Origin: Mucilaginibacter pineti
GTDB taxonomy: Bacteria > Bacteroidota > Bacteroidia > Sphingobacteriales > Sphingobacteriaceae
Assembly (NCBI RefSeq): GCF_900101875.1
Contig: NZ_FNAI01000003.1
Span: forward strand, 62,001-126,000
Direction of reading: 5' to 3'
Length of the DNA stretch: 64,000 nucleotides
This document shows positions 25,907 to 34,303 of this stretch, in pieces (positions within the stretch are counted from its first letter, which is position 1; each line of letters begins with the position of its first letter). The translations under genes were made by a program, and so were the position numbers. Below the pieces are notes generated by a model that searched no databases, was not told the DNA's origin, and saw only the letters and a list, made by a program, of their open reading frames with translations.

Positions 25907-26596
25907 ATGAGCCTCATTTTACAAATAGAAACCGCCACAACTTCCTGTTCAGTAGCATTAGCTGCCGGCGGTAAAGTGCTGGATTTTAAGGAAGTGAATG
26001 AGCGCAACAAGCACGCCGAGGTTATCACTGTTTTTATTGAGCAAATTCTTACCGCGGCAAATTTAACCTATCAGGATCTGGATGCCATTGCCGTTAGCTG
26101 CGGACCGGGATCATACACCGGCTTACGTATTGGTATATCAACAGCAAAAGGACTTTGTTTTGCACTGGATAAACCCTTAATAGCTATTGAAACACTGGAA
26201 GCTATGGCCTACGGGGTTATAAACGATCATCAGCATTTGTTTGATAAGGACACCCTGCTTTGCCCCATGATTGATGCGCGGCGCATGGAAGTTTATTGCG
26301 CACTGTTCAGCGCCGATGGTACAAAGGTACGGGCAACCGCGGCCGATATCATTGATGAAAACAGTTTTGGCGAGTTTTTAAAGGATCACAAAATTCTGTT
26401 TTTTGGCGATGGCGCCGATAAATGCGAGGCTGTATTAGGCGCAAACCTCAACGCACTGTTTTTACCTGCCTACGTAAACTCTGCAACTCACCTTACCCAA
26501 AGGGCTTTACAAAAATTCAGTCAAAAAGAATTTGAAGACGTAGCCTATTTTGAGCCATACTACCTGAAAGATTTTATCGCCGGAGTCAAAAAGTAG
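25907..26596 (+). CDS. tsaB: tRNA threonylcarbamoyladenosine biosynthesis protein TsaB
   Basis: The 229-residue protein has the ASKHA-fold signatures of TsaB: ILQIETATTSCSVAL at the N-terminus, NKHAEVITVFIEQIL, and AVSCGPGSYTGLRIGISTAK near residues 62-81. It lacks the metal-binding motif of TsaD, as expected. TsaB forms a complex with TsaD and TsaE that adds the threonylcarbamoyl group to A37 of ANN-decoding tRNAs. It stands alone here. Confidence 0.95.
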   Translation: MSLILQIETATTSCSVALAAGGKVLDFKEVNERNKHAEVITVFIEQILTAANLTYQDLDAIAVSCGPGSYTGLRIGISTAKGLCFALDKPLIAIETLEAMAYGVINDHQHLFDKDTLLCPMIDARRMEVYCALFSADGTKVRATAADIIDENSFGEFLKDHKILFFGDGADKCEAVLGANLNALFLPAYVNSATHLTQRALQKFSQKEFEDVAYFEPYYLKDFIAGVKK

Positions 26597-26702
26597 GGGG
26601 CATTTATCATTACTGAACGTGAATTGCAGGTATCTAAACGCCTGTCGAGGTTTAGAATTTCAACCTTTGAATTTAGAATTTCAAAACTTAGGTTTTCCCT
26701 TC

Positions 26703-28142
26703 TTATCTATCCGTTTTAAACAGCCTGCCAAACAGCCTGCCGAAGAAGCCTTTCTCGCCCATTGGAATTACGCTGGCATTCATAGGATGCTCAACAACGT
26801 AACCAAACTTTAAGGTAAAACCCATATAAATATCTCCGCCTGTGTAATTGCTACGGTGATCAATCTGGGTTTGGTTACCGGCGCTTGCTAATGCCAGCCT
26901 GCCTGTATTCAACAGTCGTTCAGATCCTATATAAAATTCTGCGTTTGGCGATTTTATCATGAACTGTCCGCCAAGGTTAAAAAGCTTCATATCATCGTAA
27001 GTAGTAGTTAACCCTATCATAAGGTTGTTATGTTGAAAGTTATTAACTAACGCGCCGGTAAAGCCCGTGTAAAATAATTCCTTTGATGCTATAATGGTTG
27101 GCGAGTATTTATATTGGTTATCATCATCAATCCAATAGCTTTTTGTAGCGCTTAACTCGGCACGGGCATTGGTTTTTGTGGTAAACGATTGTGTAACCCG
27201 GTTGCTGTTAAGTATTTTATACGTACGGTTGTATATGGTGTCTTCGCGCGATGGCAGGTTAAGGTCTTTTAAAACCTCCGAACTGTTAAAATCGCTTATG
27301 GCCGATCGTTTACTCCAGTGTATAAACCCAAGGTCCTTAACGTTTGCCTGTAGGGTTATACGGTCATCCGTAATGTACGATGTGCCAAAAGATACGGATG
27401 CGCCAGGGCTGCGAAACGTTGGCAGGAAATCGCGCGCGGTTGATGGCCCCGGTATATAGCTGTCATAATAACGGCCCTGCAAAGCTAACACGGCAGTTTC
27501 AGTTGGTTTATCAAAAGTTATATGTGATTGCGTGATGTCAAACTTTTGATATTGTACACCTAACAGCAAACTTGCCTTAAAGCCTATCGCGAATTTTTTG
27601 TTGATACGCTCCCGGTATGAAAATCCAAATTGGTTATAGGCCTGGTATTGGTAATGATCGTTAAATATGTTGCTGTACTCGTCTTTAGGGAAAAGTGCGG
27701 GGTTGTTATCTAAAATCGCGATAGATTCGTCGCTCAATAAGCCCCGTACCTCGGCCCTGGTTTGTGCCGAAAAGCCTATTTCCACATCGCCATTAAGGCT
27801 GGTGAACATCTTAAACATAATGGCGTAAGCATTGGCATTGGCGTTAACATGATTGTAATTTCCCCGGCCAATCGTAAGATTTCCGCTGTTATAAGTTGCC
27901 GGTTTTTGAAAAAACCTCGATTTTAAACTCTGCTGTACATGCCCGGTTATATAGGAGTTAACGTTAAACGCGGGGAACAAAAAGTTGAACGCATATTCCC
28001 TGCTTGAATCTGGGATGAACGAACGCTGAGAGGGGTTTTCAAAAGAATCGTAAAGTGTACCCGTATTATACTGAGAAAACTGCTGCGCCGAAACCGATAA
28101 GGAAAAGAGGATAAAACAAAAAACAATTAAAATCTTATTCAT
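26703..28142 (-). CDS. Probable outer-membrane beta-barrel protein (DUF5723-like)
   Basis: The 479-residue product has a signal peptide (ILIVFCFILFSLSVSAQ) and then QFSQYNTGTLYDSFENPSQR, a start I associate with DUF5723-type proteins of Sphingobacteriales. The body alternates hydrophobic and polar residues with many aromatic girdle positions (FGFSYRERINKKFAIGFKAS, YYDSYIPGPS) and reads like a barrel of roughly 14-18 strands. The C-terminus is basic and atypical for a final strand (FFGRLFGRLFKTDR). It is probably a surface or transport barrel of unknown role. The family name is from memory and moderately uncertain. Confidence 0.65.
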   Translation of the reverse strand: MNKILIVFCFILFSLSVSAQQFSQYNTGTLYDSFENPSQRSFIPDSSREYAFNFLFPAFNVNSYITGHVQQSLKSRFFQKPATYNSGNLTIGRGNYNHVNANANAYAIMFKMFTSLNGDVEIGFSAQTRAEVRGLLSDESIAILDNNPALFPKDEYSNIFNDHYQYQAYNQFGFSYRERINKKFAIGFKASLLLGVQYQKFDITQSHITFDKPTETAVLALQGRYYDSYIPGPSTARDFLPTFRSPGASVSFGTSYITDDRITLQANVKDLGFIHWSKRSAISDFNSSEVLKDLNLPSREDTIYNRTYKILNSNRVTQSFTTKTNARAELSATKSYWIDDDNQYKYSPTIIASKELFYTGFTGALVNNFQHNNLMIGLTTTYDDMKLFNLGGQFMIKSPNAEFYIGSERLLNTGRLALASAGNQTQIDHRSNYTGGDIYMGFTLKFGYVVEHPMNASVIPMGEKGFFGRLFGRLFKTDR

Positions 28143-28278
28143 ATAATATCTTGCCGTGCCTTAGTTTTTTGTGAACCCCTAAAGATAAAATTCAAAACCG
28201 ACTATCTGTATAAAAACATCAATTATTAGGCTATTAAACGAAATTTGAACTGCTTTGGTTGTGGGTTAAGATGAAAAA

Positions 28279-29868
28279 CTATTTTTTTACCGCAGTGGTG
28301 TCAATATTATTAAGCCGCATACAAAAATTGGTGTAAAAATTTTTGTCGGATGCAGTAAACTGGTAGGCGGCGGCATAAAAGCTTTTCCAACCCGGTTCAT
28401 TGTTTTCAAAAGCCTGGTAAAAAGGGTCTTTCAGATCTCTTTTTAATATAGATTGTGTGTTTTTAAAATTGATAAAAAATGCCACATTGCTCCGCTCGGC
28501 AAGTAAATTATTAAACTGGTTGTACTGATCAATTTTACTGATGAATTTACGGTTGATGTAAGTATCGGTGTAACTGTTAAGCTCGGATGGGGTTGCCGCC
28601 AGAATCAGGAAGTTATCAATGATCATAAAATAAGGTTTTCTGAAAATACTGAATGCATCGCCCAATAAAAAGAACGGGAGTTTTTCGTAATTAAACTGCC
28701 CCATGTTGTCATTGCTCATGGTGCTGATGTTCATCATTATGGGCAGCAACTTTGAGCCGTCCTTTACCGAAATTATAGCATATTTTTCCTGGTAACGGGT
28801 AGTAACCACGGCAAACTCGTTGCCCAGTAAATGTTCCAGTTCCGTTTTTATGAACAGACCAGTTTCTGCTTTAACCTTTTGCAGCAGTTTATCTTTTTCG
28901 GCACCAACGCCGGCCCTTGTATGCCATTGGGACAGATCAGCCTCAAACTTTTTAGGATCAGACACGGCGAAATTTATGCTATAGGCCGTAGTAGCCGGAA
29001 AAATATCCTTCAGGTGATTATCAACCGGCTGCTGCGCTGCAAACAGGTTTAAATAGCTGGATGTGTGCGCATTGTTGGTGGTAAAGCCATTAAACATCAG
29101 CGCATCGCTTTTGTAGTTCATGCTTAGCGCAGCAACGGCGGGCAACAGCCTGAAGCTTTTAAAAATATCGGTATTTTTATTATTGAACAGTTGCTCAAAC
29201 AAGGGTGAGAGTTGCCCATAATTAATATACAAGTTAGCCAATGAGTTGGCATTTTGCCGTTCTGAAAGGGGGATAAATAGGTTCTTGCCCCTTTCATTAT
29301 GATACAGGATACTTTGATCTATCAGCTCACGCGAAAAGCTACCCACAAAAATATTATCTTCTTTTTTTACGATGTAAAAGTGCTTGTTAATGGCTTTCAC
29401 CAAAACATCGTACTCAAGCCCAATGGTGTTGCGTTTGCTGCTTACCGTTAAGCCACTGTTGGGTTGTGCGCAAATTTTTTCAAGCAAGTTGGGTTCCATT
29501 ACGCTTGCGGCGGTGGTGGTAACCAGCAGGTTAATATCGTTCCCTGCAGATGGATGTACCGAGATGAAAATGTTCTGCTCATTAAAAAACTTATCGGCAG
29601 CCGGGCTTAACAGGAGCAGCTTGCGCAGCGTGTCCAACTCATGAAGTTTATCTTTACCCACAACAGCCCCCAGGAGCTGATTGCCATTAAAAATATCATA
29701 AAAACCTTTCTCGTTATTAAACTCAAATACCGCTACAGCGCTTTCAGGGATAGATTGCATAACCTGGTTGGTACGCACCCCCGGCGGACTCAAATTTTTG
29801 AAGTAAACTACTGTTATGGCAACAGTGGCAGCAAGTAAAATTAAGGTGGTTACTATCAGTCGTTTCAT
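28279..29868 (-). CDS. Uncharacterised membrane-anchored extracytoplasmic protein
   Basis: The 529-residue protein starts with a single hydrophobic segment (LIVTTLILLAATVAITVVYF, residues 4-23) and is otherwise soluble, so it should be anchored to the inner membrane with most of its mass in the periplasm. SIPESAVAVFEFNNEKGF near 40-57, AATPSELNSYTDTY and a repeating two-lobed pattern slightly recall DUF3352-type proteins, but I cannot confirm the family. It lies 136 bases upstream of the barrel gene on the same strand, so the two could be expressed together. No function is proposed. Confidence 0.6.
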   Translation of the reverse strand: MKRLIVTTLILLAATVAITVVYFKNLSPPGVRTNQVMQSIPESAVAVFEFNNEKGFYDIFNGNQLLGAVVGKDKLHELDTLRKLLLLSPAADKFFNEQNIFISVHPSAGNDINLLVTTTAASVMEPNLLEKICAQPNSGLTVSSKRNTIGLEYDVLVKAINKHFYIVKKEDNIFVGSFSRELIDQSILYHNERGKNLFIPLSERQNANSLANLYINYGQLSPLFEQLFNNKNTDIFKSFRLLPAVAALSMNYKSDALMFNGFTTNNAHTSSYLNLFAAQQPVDNHLKDIFPATTAYSINFAVSDPKKFEADLSQWHTRAGVGAEKDKLLQKVKAETGLFIKTELEHLLGNEFAVVTTRYQEKYAIISVKDGSKLLPIMMNISTMSNDNMGQFNYEKLPFFLLGDAFSIFRKPYFMIIDNFLILAATPSELNSYTDTYINRKFISKIDQYNQFNNLLAERSNVAFFINFKNTQSILKRDLKDPFYQAFENNEPGWKSFYAAAYQFTASDKNFYTNFCMRLNNIDTTAVKK

Positions 29869-29953
29869 TGCGGTATGCTTTACAAAGATAGAATTTTACC
29901 CTGCGGCATTAAAGTAATACTTTCAATTGGTTAACTTAGCTTTTTATATCTGC

Positions 29954-30358
29954 ATGAACAAACAAATAATCATCACGGCATCGGTGTTGGGGATGCTTGC
30001 CGTAATAACCGGGGCTTTTGGGGCGCATGGTTTAAAAGCAGTTTTGCCAGCCGCTCAAATTGAGGTATGGCACACCGCTGTTCAGTACAATTTTTACCAC
30101 GTATTTGCCTTACTGTTCCTGGCTACTTTGGGCCCTGTTAAAAGCGGCCTAATAAAAGCATCCTATTACCTGTTTACCTTTGGTATTGTGTTTTTTTCGG
30201 GTTCGTTATACCTGTTAAGCTGCCGCAGCATCATTGGCTGGGACTGGCTCATTTACATGGGCCCGATAACCCCCATAGGCGGCCTGCTGTTCATTTTAGG
30301 CTGGCTGATGCTGGCTATCGCTGCTTTTAGGGATAAAGGACTTTTGGATAAAAGATAA
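29954..30358 (+). CDS. DUF423 family membrane protein
   Basis: The frame opens at a TTG at 29927, but the ATG at 29954 gives the expected N-terminus (MNKQIIITASVLGMLAVITG), so the product has 134 residues. Four membrane helices are visible, with GAFGAHGLKAVLPA after the first, WHTAVQYNFYHVFALLFLAT, and ITPIGGLLFILGWLMLAIAA near the end. These are the conserved blocks of the DUF423/YgdD family of inner-membrane proteins. The role is unknown. It is divergent from the 529-residue protein gene. Confidence 0.88.
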   Translation: MNKQIIITASVLGMLAVITGAFGAHGLKAVLPAAQIEVWHTAVQYNFYHVFALLFLATLGPVKSGLIKASYYLFTFGIVFFSGSLYLLSCRSIIGWDWLIYMGPITPIGGLLFILGWLMLAIAAFRDKGLLDKR

Positions 30359-30500
30359 AAGACTTTTGGAACAAAGACAAAGGATAAAAACCGAAGAACT
30401 TGTAGCTTATTTTTACAATTTAGTGCTTAGGATTTGGAATTTTAATCTTAAGATTTAGAGTTTCCTTTTTAGAATTTAGTGTTTAGTATTTAGAGTTTCT
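30359..30500. repeat. AT-rich degenerate TTTAGNATTTAG repeat
   Basis: Near-repeats of TTTAGAGTTT, GGATTTGGAATTTTAATCTT and TAGAATTTAGTGTTTAGTAT fill the space between the DUF423 gene and priA. The first 30 bases (AAAGACTTTTGGAACAAAGA) resemble the repeat after mscL. A similar TTTAGAATTTCAA stretch occurs at 26651-26690. Confidence 0.5.
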
Positions 30501-32990
30501 ATGTTAGAGTTTGCCGAAATTGAACATACCGATCGTAAAACGCTTTTTGCCGAAGTGATTTTACCGCTGTCGATTTCAAAGAACTATACCTATCGTGTAC
30601 CTTTTGAACTTAACGATGCCATCGCCATAGGCAAAAGGGTAGTAGTACAGTTTGGGAAAAGCAAACTGTACACCGCCATTGTAAAGGAAATAAGCGCGCT
30701 TGCTCCCGAAAAGTACGAGGCCAAATACATCATCGATATATTGGACGACCGCCCCGTAGTTACCCCGCATCAGCTATATTTTTGGCAATGGGTGGCCGAT
30801 TACTATATGTGCAACATTGGCGAAGTGATGAATGCCGCGCTGCCCGCCGCGCTGAAACTGGCCAGCGAAACCAAAATAGTGCTCAATACCGAATTTGAAA
30901 TTGACCGCACCACCCTGCACGATAAAGAGTATTTAATTGTTGAAGCGCTGGACATCCAGCCCGAGTTAACCATCAGCGATATTGCCAAGCTGTTGGGGCA
31001 AAAAACAGTGATGCCTATCCTCAAACTCATGTTTGAGAAAAACATCATCCACATTAGCGAGGAAGTGAGCGAACGGTACAAACCGCGCAAGCGTACCTTC
31101 ATAGTGCTTAACCCGGTATACAATAACCCCGATAATTTGCGTGAACTTTTTCCTATACTGGAAAAACGCGCGCCCAAACAAGCCGATGCGTTGCTGGCTT
31201 TTATTAAACTATCGCGTCATCAGAAAACCATCACCAAAAACCAACTGGTTGAAGAAAGCGGGGCCGGGGAGTCAAGCATTAAATCACTCATTGAAAAAGA
31301 AATATTTTTTGCTGAAGAAAAGAATGTAAGTCGCCTGCATTTTGAGGAAGACCTGGATTCGATAAATAATTTTGAACTAAGCGAGCAGCAGGCCGAAGTA
31401 TTGCAAAGTATCAACGAGCAGTTTAAGGAAAAAGATGTAACCCTGCTGCATGGTGTAACCTCATCTGGCAAAACGCAGATCTATATCCGGCTCATCGAAG
31501 AAATGATGCGTAACGACAGGCAGGTGCTTTACCTGCTGCCCGAAATTGCGCTTACCACACACATCATTGAACGTTTACGCATTTATTTTGGTGCCGATAT
31601 TGGCGTTTATCATTCCCGTTTTAATGATAACGAACGTGTGGAGGTTTGGCAAAAAGTGCTTAATAACGATTATAAAGTGATCCTTGGAGCGCGTTCGTCG
31701 GTGTTTTTGCCATTTAATGATCTGGGTTTGATAATTGTTGATGAGGAGCACGAAACCTCCTATAAACAGTTCGACCCTGCCCCGCGCTACAATGCCCGCG
31801 ATGCGGCTATCTTTTTAGCCAATACGCACCAGGGCAAAGTATTGCTGGGCTCGGCCACGCCATCATTTGAAAGCTACCATAATGCCCGCACCCATAAATA
31901 CGGCTTTGCCGAACTAACCGAACGTTACGGCGGTGTGCAGCTGCCCGATGTGGAGGTGGTAAGCATCAGCCTGGAAACCAAGCAAAAAACTATCCAATCG
32001 CACTTTACCAGTGTGTTGATGGATGGTATTAAGTTGGCTTTGGAAAATAAGGAACAGGTGATCCTGTTTCAAAACCGCAGGGGATATGCCCCCGTACTGA
32101 TGTGTAAAATTTGCGCCTACACGCCAAAATGCATCAATTGCGATGTAAGTCTTACCTATCATAAAAGCAGCGGCAAATTGCATTGCCATTACTGCGGCTA
32201 CCGCGAAGATTCGCCTTCAATTTGTCCGGCTTGCGGGTCAACGCATTTGGAGTATAAGGGATTCGGTACCGAAAAAATAGAGGATGAGTTAAGCTTGCTG
32301 CTGCCCGAAGCCCGCATTACCCGCATGGATTTGGATACTACCCGTTCCCGCAATTCGCTGCAAACCATACTCAACAACCTCGAAGAAAAGAAGATTGATA
32401 TACTGGTAGGCACCCAAATGGTAGCCAAGGGATTGGATTTTAGCGATGTTACCCTCATTGGTATCATCAATGCCGATAGCCTGCTTAAATTTCCGGATTA
32501 CAGGGCCAATGAGCGCAGTTTTCAGATGTTGGCGCAGGTAAGCGGGAGGGCCGGTCGCCGGGGTAAGCAGGGTAAAGTGGTGATACAAACGTATGATCCT
32601 AATCACCGCGTAATAAAACAAGTGATCGCTAACGATTATAACGATTTGTATGCTATTGAAATGGCCGAACGCAAGAGCTTTAAATACCCGCCCTTTTACC
32701 GCATCATCAACCTCGATATTAAGCATAAACACCCCGAAGTACTGTATAACCAGGCGGTTTACTTGGCCAACGAATTGCGCAAGCACTTCGGTGAGCGTGT
32801 AATTGGTCCCGAGGCGCCGTTAATAAGCCGCATCCGCAATTATTACATCAAATCCATCATGCTCAAGTTTGAAAAGGATGGTATTTCGATTGTAAAAGCG
32901 AAGGCTATTTTAAAAGAGGTGATCGTACAATTCCAAACCACCAAACTTAGTAAGGGAAGTATTGTACAGCCAGATGTTGATCCTTACTAA
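30501..32990 (+). CDS. priA: Primosomal protein N' (PriA helicase)
   Basis: The 829-residue protein has an N-terminal 3'-DNA-binding domain (AEVILPLSISKNYTYRVP) and a helicase core. Walker A is GVTSSGKT near residue 317, the DEEH box is IIVDEEHETSYKQ, and motif III is LLGSATPS. The zinc-binding insert has paired cysteines (CKICAYTPKCINC and CHYCGYREDSPSICPACG), followed by motifs V/VI (VGTQMVAKGLDF, QVSGRAGRRGKQG). PriA reloads the replisome at stalled forks. It follows a repeat-filled gap and has no obvious operon partner. Confidence 0.97.
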   Translation: MLEFAEIEHTDRKTLFAEVILPLSISKNYTYRVPFELNDAIAIGKRVVVQFGKSKLYTAIVKEISALAPEKYEAKYIIDILDDRPVVTPHQLYFWQWVADYYMCNIGEVMNAALPAALKLASETKIVLNTEFEIDRTTLHDKEYLIVEALDIQPELTISDIAKLLGQKTVMPILKLMFEKNIIHISEEVSERYKPRKRTFIVLNPVYNNPDNLRELFPILEKRAPKQADALLAFIKLSRHQKTITKNQLVEESGAGESSIKSLIEKEIFFAEEKNVSRLHFEEDLDSINNFELSEQQAEVLQSINEQFKEKDVTLLHGVTSSGKTQIYIRLIEEMMRNDRQVLYLLPEIALTTHIIERLRIYFGADIGVYHSRFNDNERVEVWQKVLNNDYKVILGARSSVFLPFNDLGLIIVDEEHETSYKQFDPAPRYNARDAAIFLANTHQGKVLLGSATPSFESYHNARTHKYGFAELTERYGGVQLPDVEVVSISLETKQKTIQSHFTSVLMDGIKLALENKEQVILFQNRRGYAPVLMCKICAYTPKCINCDVSLTYHKSSGKLHCHYCGYREDSPSICPACGSTHLEYKGFGTEKIEDELSLLLPEARITRMDLDTTRSRNSLQTILNNLEEKKIDILVGTQMVAKGLDFSDVTLIGIINADSLLKFPDYRANERSFQMLAQVSGRAGRRGKQGKVVIQTYDPNHRVIKQVIANDYNDLYAIEMAERKSFKYPPFYRIINLDIKHKHPEVLYNQAVYLANELRKHFGERVIGPEAPLISRIRNYYIKSIMLKFEKDGISIVKAKAILKEVIVQFQTTKLSKGSIVQPDVDPY

Positions 32991-33011
32991 GGATTACACA
33001 TTAACTGTTGC

Positions 33012-33220
33012 TCGGCTCCGGTCCACAAGTGTTGGGAAGACTGGATTTTTATAAAAAGTTTGTCATTTCGAGAGAGCAAGCATGGGAAAGAGCGTGGCGC
33101 GAAAGAGAAATCTTCAACGAAATACAGAACCTCTGTGTATATCGTTGAAGATTTCTCACTCGTTCCTCGTATCGAAATGACAACTTTTTACTCTTCCCAA
33201 CACTTGTGGACCGGAGCCGA
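33012..33220. repeat. 209-bp palindromic MITE-like element with 28-bp perfect ends
   Basis: The first 28 bases (33012-33039, starting TCGGCTCCGGTCC) are exactly inverted at 33193-33220. Inside lies a second inverted layer: TTTGTCATTTCGA near 33058 against TCGAAATGACAA near 33172, and GAGAAATCTTCAACGA against ATCGTTGAAGATTTCTC. The inner core recurs in the element at 53911-54087. It is non-coding, sits between priA and pcm, and could fold into one long hairpin. Confidence 0.88.
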
Positions 33221-33316
33221 TCGACAGGGAAGAAAATTTCAGAAAAATACATACCTAACAATTAACCCGTTACCAATTCTCCCTGTTCCTAACCCTTCAA
33301 ATCCCCTAAATCCTGC

Positions 33317-33324
33317 TAACTTTG
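33317..33324 (+). promoter_or_regulatory. Possible -7 box of pcm
   Basis: TAACTTTG fits TAnnTTTG and lies eight bases before the ATG at 33333. No clear TTTG element was found at the expected distance upstream. Confidence 0.35.
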
Positions 33325-33332
33325 TGCTATAA

Positions 33333-33992
33333 ATGGCTCAGAAGTATATTGACAATTACAAGGAAAAAGGCGCCCGGAAGCGATTGGTAGATGCGTTGCA
33401 AAAAAAGGGGATCCAGGATGCCGAAGTGTTGCGCGCTATAGGAACGGTACCGCGGCACTACTTTTTTGCCGAAACTTTCTGGAACCAGGCGTATAAGGAT
33501 ATCGCCTTTCCCATAGGCGAGGGCCAAACCATATCGCAGCCTTATACGGTTGCCTACCAAACCGAGCTGCTGCATATTCGTAAGGGAGATAAAGTGCTGG
33601 AGATAGGCACCGGTTCGGGCTATCAAACCTGCGTTTTGCTGGAGATGGGTGCTACCGTTTACACCATCGAACGACAAGAAAAACTTTACGAAAAAACAAA
33701 ATATGTACTGCCCGAAAAAATGGGTTATAAGGCCCACTTCTTCTGCGGTGATGGCTCTATTGGTATTGTTAAACATGCTCCTTACGATAAAATAATTGTT
33801 ACCGCCGGTGCCCCCACGGTACCCGATGTGCTGCTGAAACAATTGAAGATAGGTGGTGTGCTGGTAATTCCCGTTGGCGATGAAGAATCACAAAAAATGG
33901 TAACCATACTAAAAGTTGGCGAGCACGACTACGAAAAAATAGTGCTCGATACCTTCAGGTTTGTACCTCTGGTAGGCGACAAGGCCTGGTAG
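33333..33992 (+). CDS. pcm: Protein-L-isoaspartate O-methyltransferase
   Basis: The 219-residue protein shows the PCMT blocks. GEGQTISQPYTVAYQTELL is near residues 66-84, the SAM-binding motif I is VLEIGTGSGYQTCVLLEMG near 88-106, and VYTIERQEKLYE follows. YDKIIVTAGAPTVPDVLLKQ and GGVLVIPVGDE complete the pattern. It repairs isoaspartyl residues in damaged proteins using S-adenosylmethionine. It lies between two repeat-filled gaps. Confidence 0.96.
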   Translation: MAQKYIDNYKEKGARKRLVDALQKKGIQDAEVLRAIGTVPRHYFFAETFWNQAYKDIAFPIGEGQTISQPYTVAYQTELLHIRKGDKVLEIGTGSGYQTCVLLEMGATVYTIERQEKLYEKTKYVLPEKMGYKAHFFCGDGSIGIVKHAPYDKIIVTAGAPTVPDVLLKQLKIGGVLVIPVGDEESQKMVTILKVGEHDYEKIVLDTFRFVPLVGDKAW

Positions 33993-33999
33993 ACTTTAT

Positions 34000-34275
34000 C
34001 AGATGTGCAGATTTCAAATTTCAAATGAGAAAATGTTTGATTTTGGAATTATAGAAATAAACAAAGGCATCTTTTCCATTTAAAATTGTTTTCTTTTTTC
34101 ATCTGCACACCTGCACATTTGAAATTTACACATCTGCAATCCGCACATCCGTTTTTTCATCTGCACACCTGCACATTTGAAATTTGCACATCTGTAATCC
34201 GCACATCCGTTTTTTCATCTGCACATCTGTAATCTAAAATCTGCACATCTGAAATTTGTAATCTGCACATCAAAT
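34000..34275. repeat. 58-bp tandem array and inverted partner of the ATCTGCACATCTG family
   Basis: Two complete 58-base units start at 34094 and 34152, with a third, incomplete unit at 34210. Each begins TTTTTTCATCTGCACACCTG and contains CACATTTGAAATTT and CACATCTGTAATCC. The units differ from each other at few positions. An opposite-facing copy (AGATGTGCAGATTTCAAATT) lies at about 34000-34019 directly after pcm. The array fills the gap before the BatA-like gene. Confidence 0.88.
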
Positions 34276-34303
34276 TCGCATATTTATCACCACATTTGTA
34301 GAT

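Noticed and set aside
33049..33332. Frames of 70-90 codons across the 33-kb palindrome
   Set aside because: They read through both arms of an inverted repeat and match nothing; the repeat explains the open frames.
34094..34275. CRISPR-like array
   Set aside because: Units are 58-base near-identical tandem repeats without unique spacers, no cas gene is nearby, and the same sequence is dispersed elsewhere in the window.
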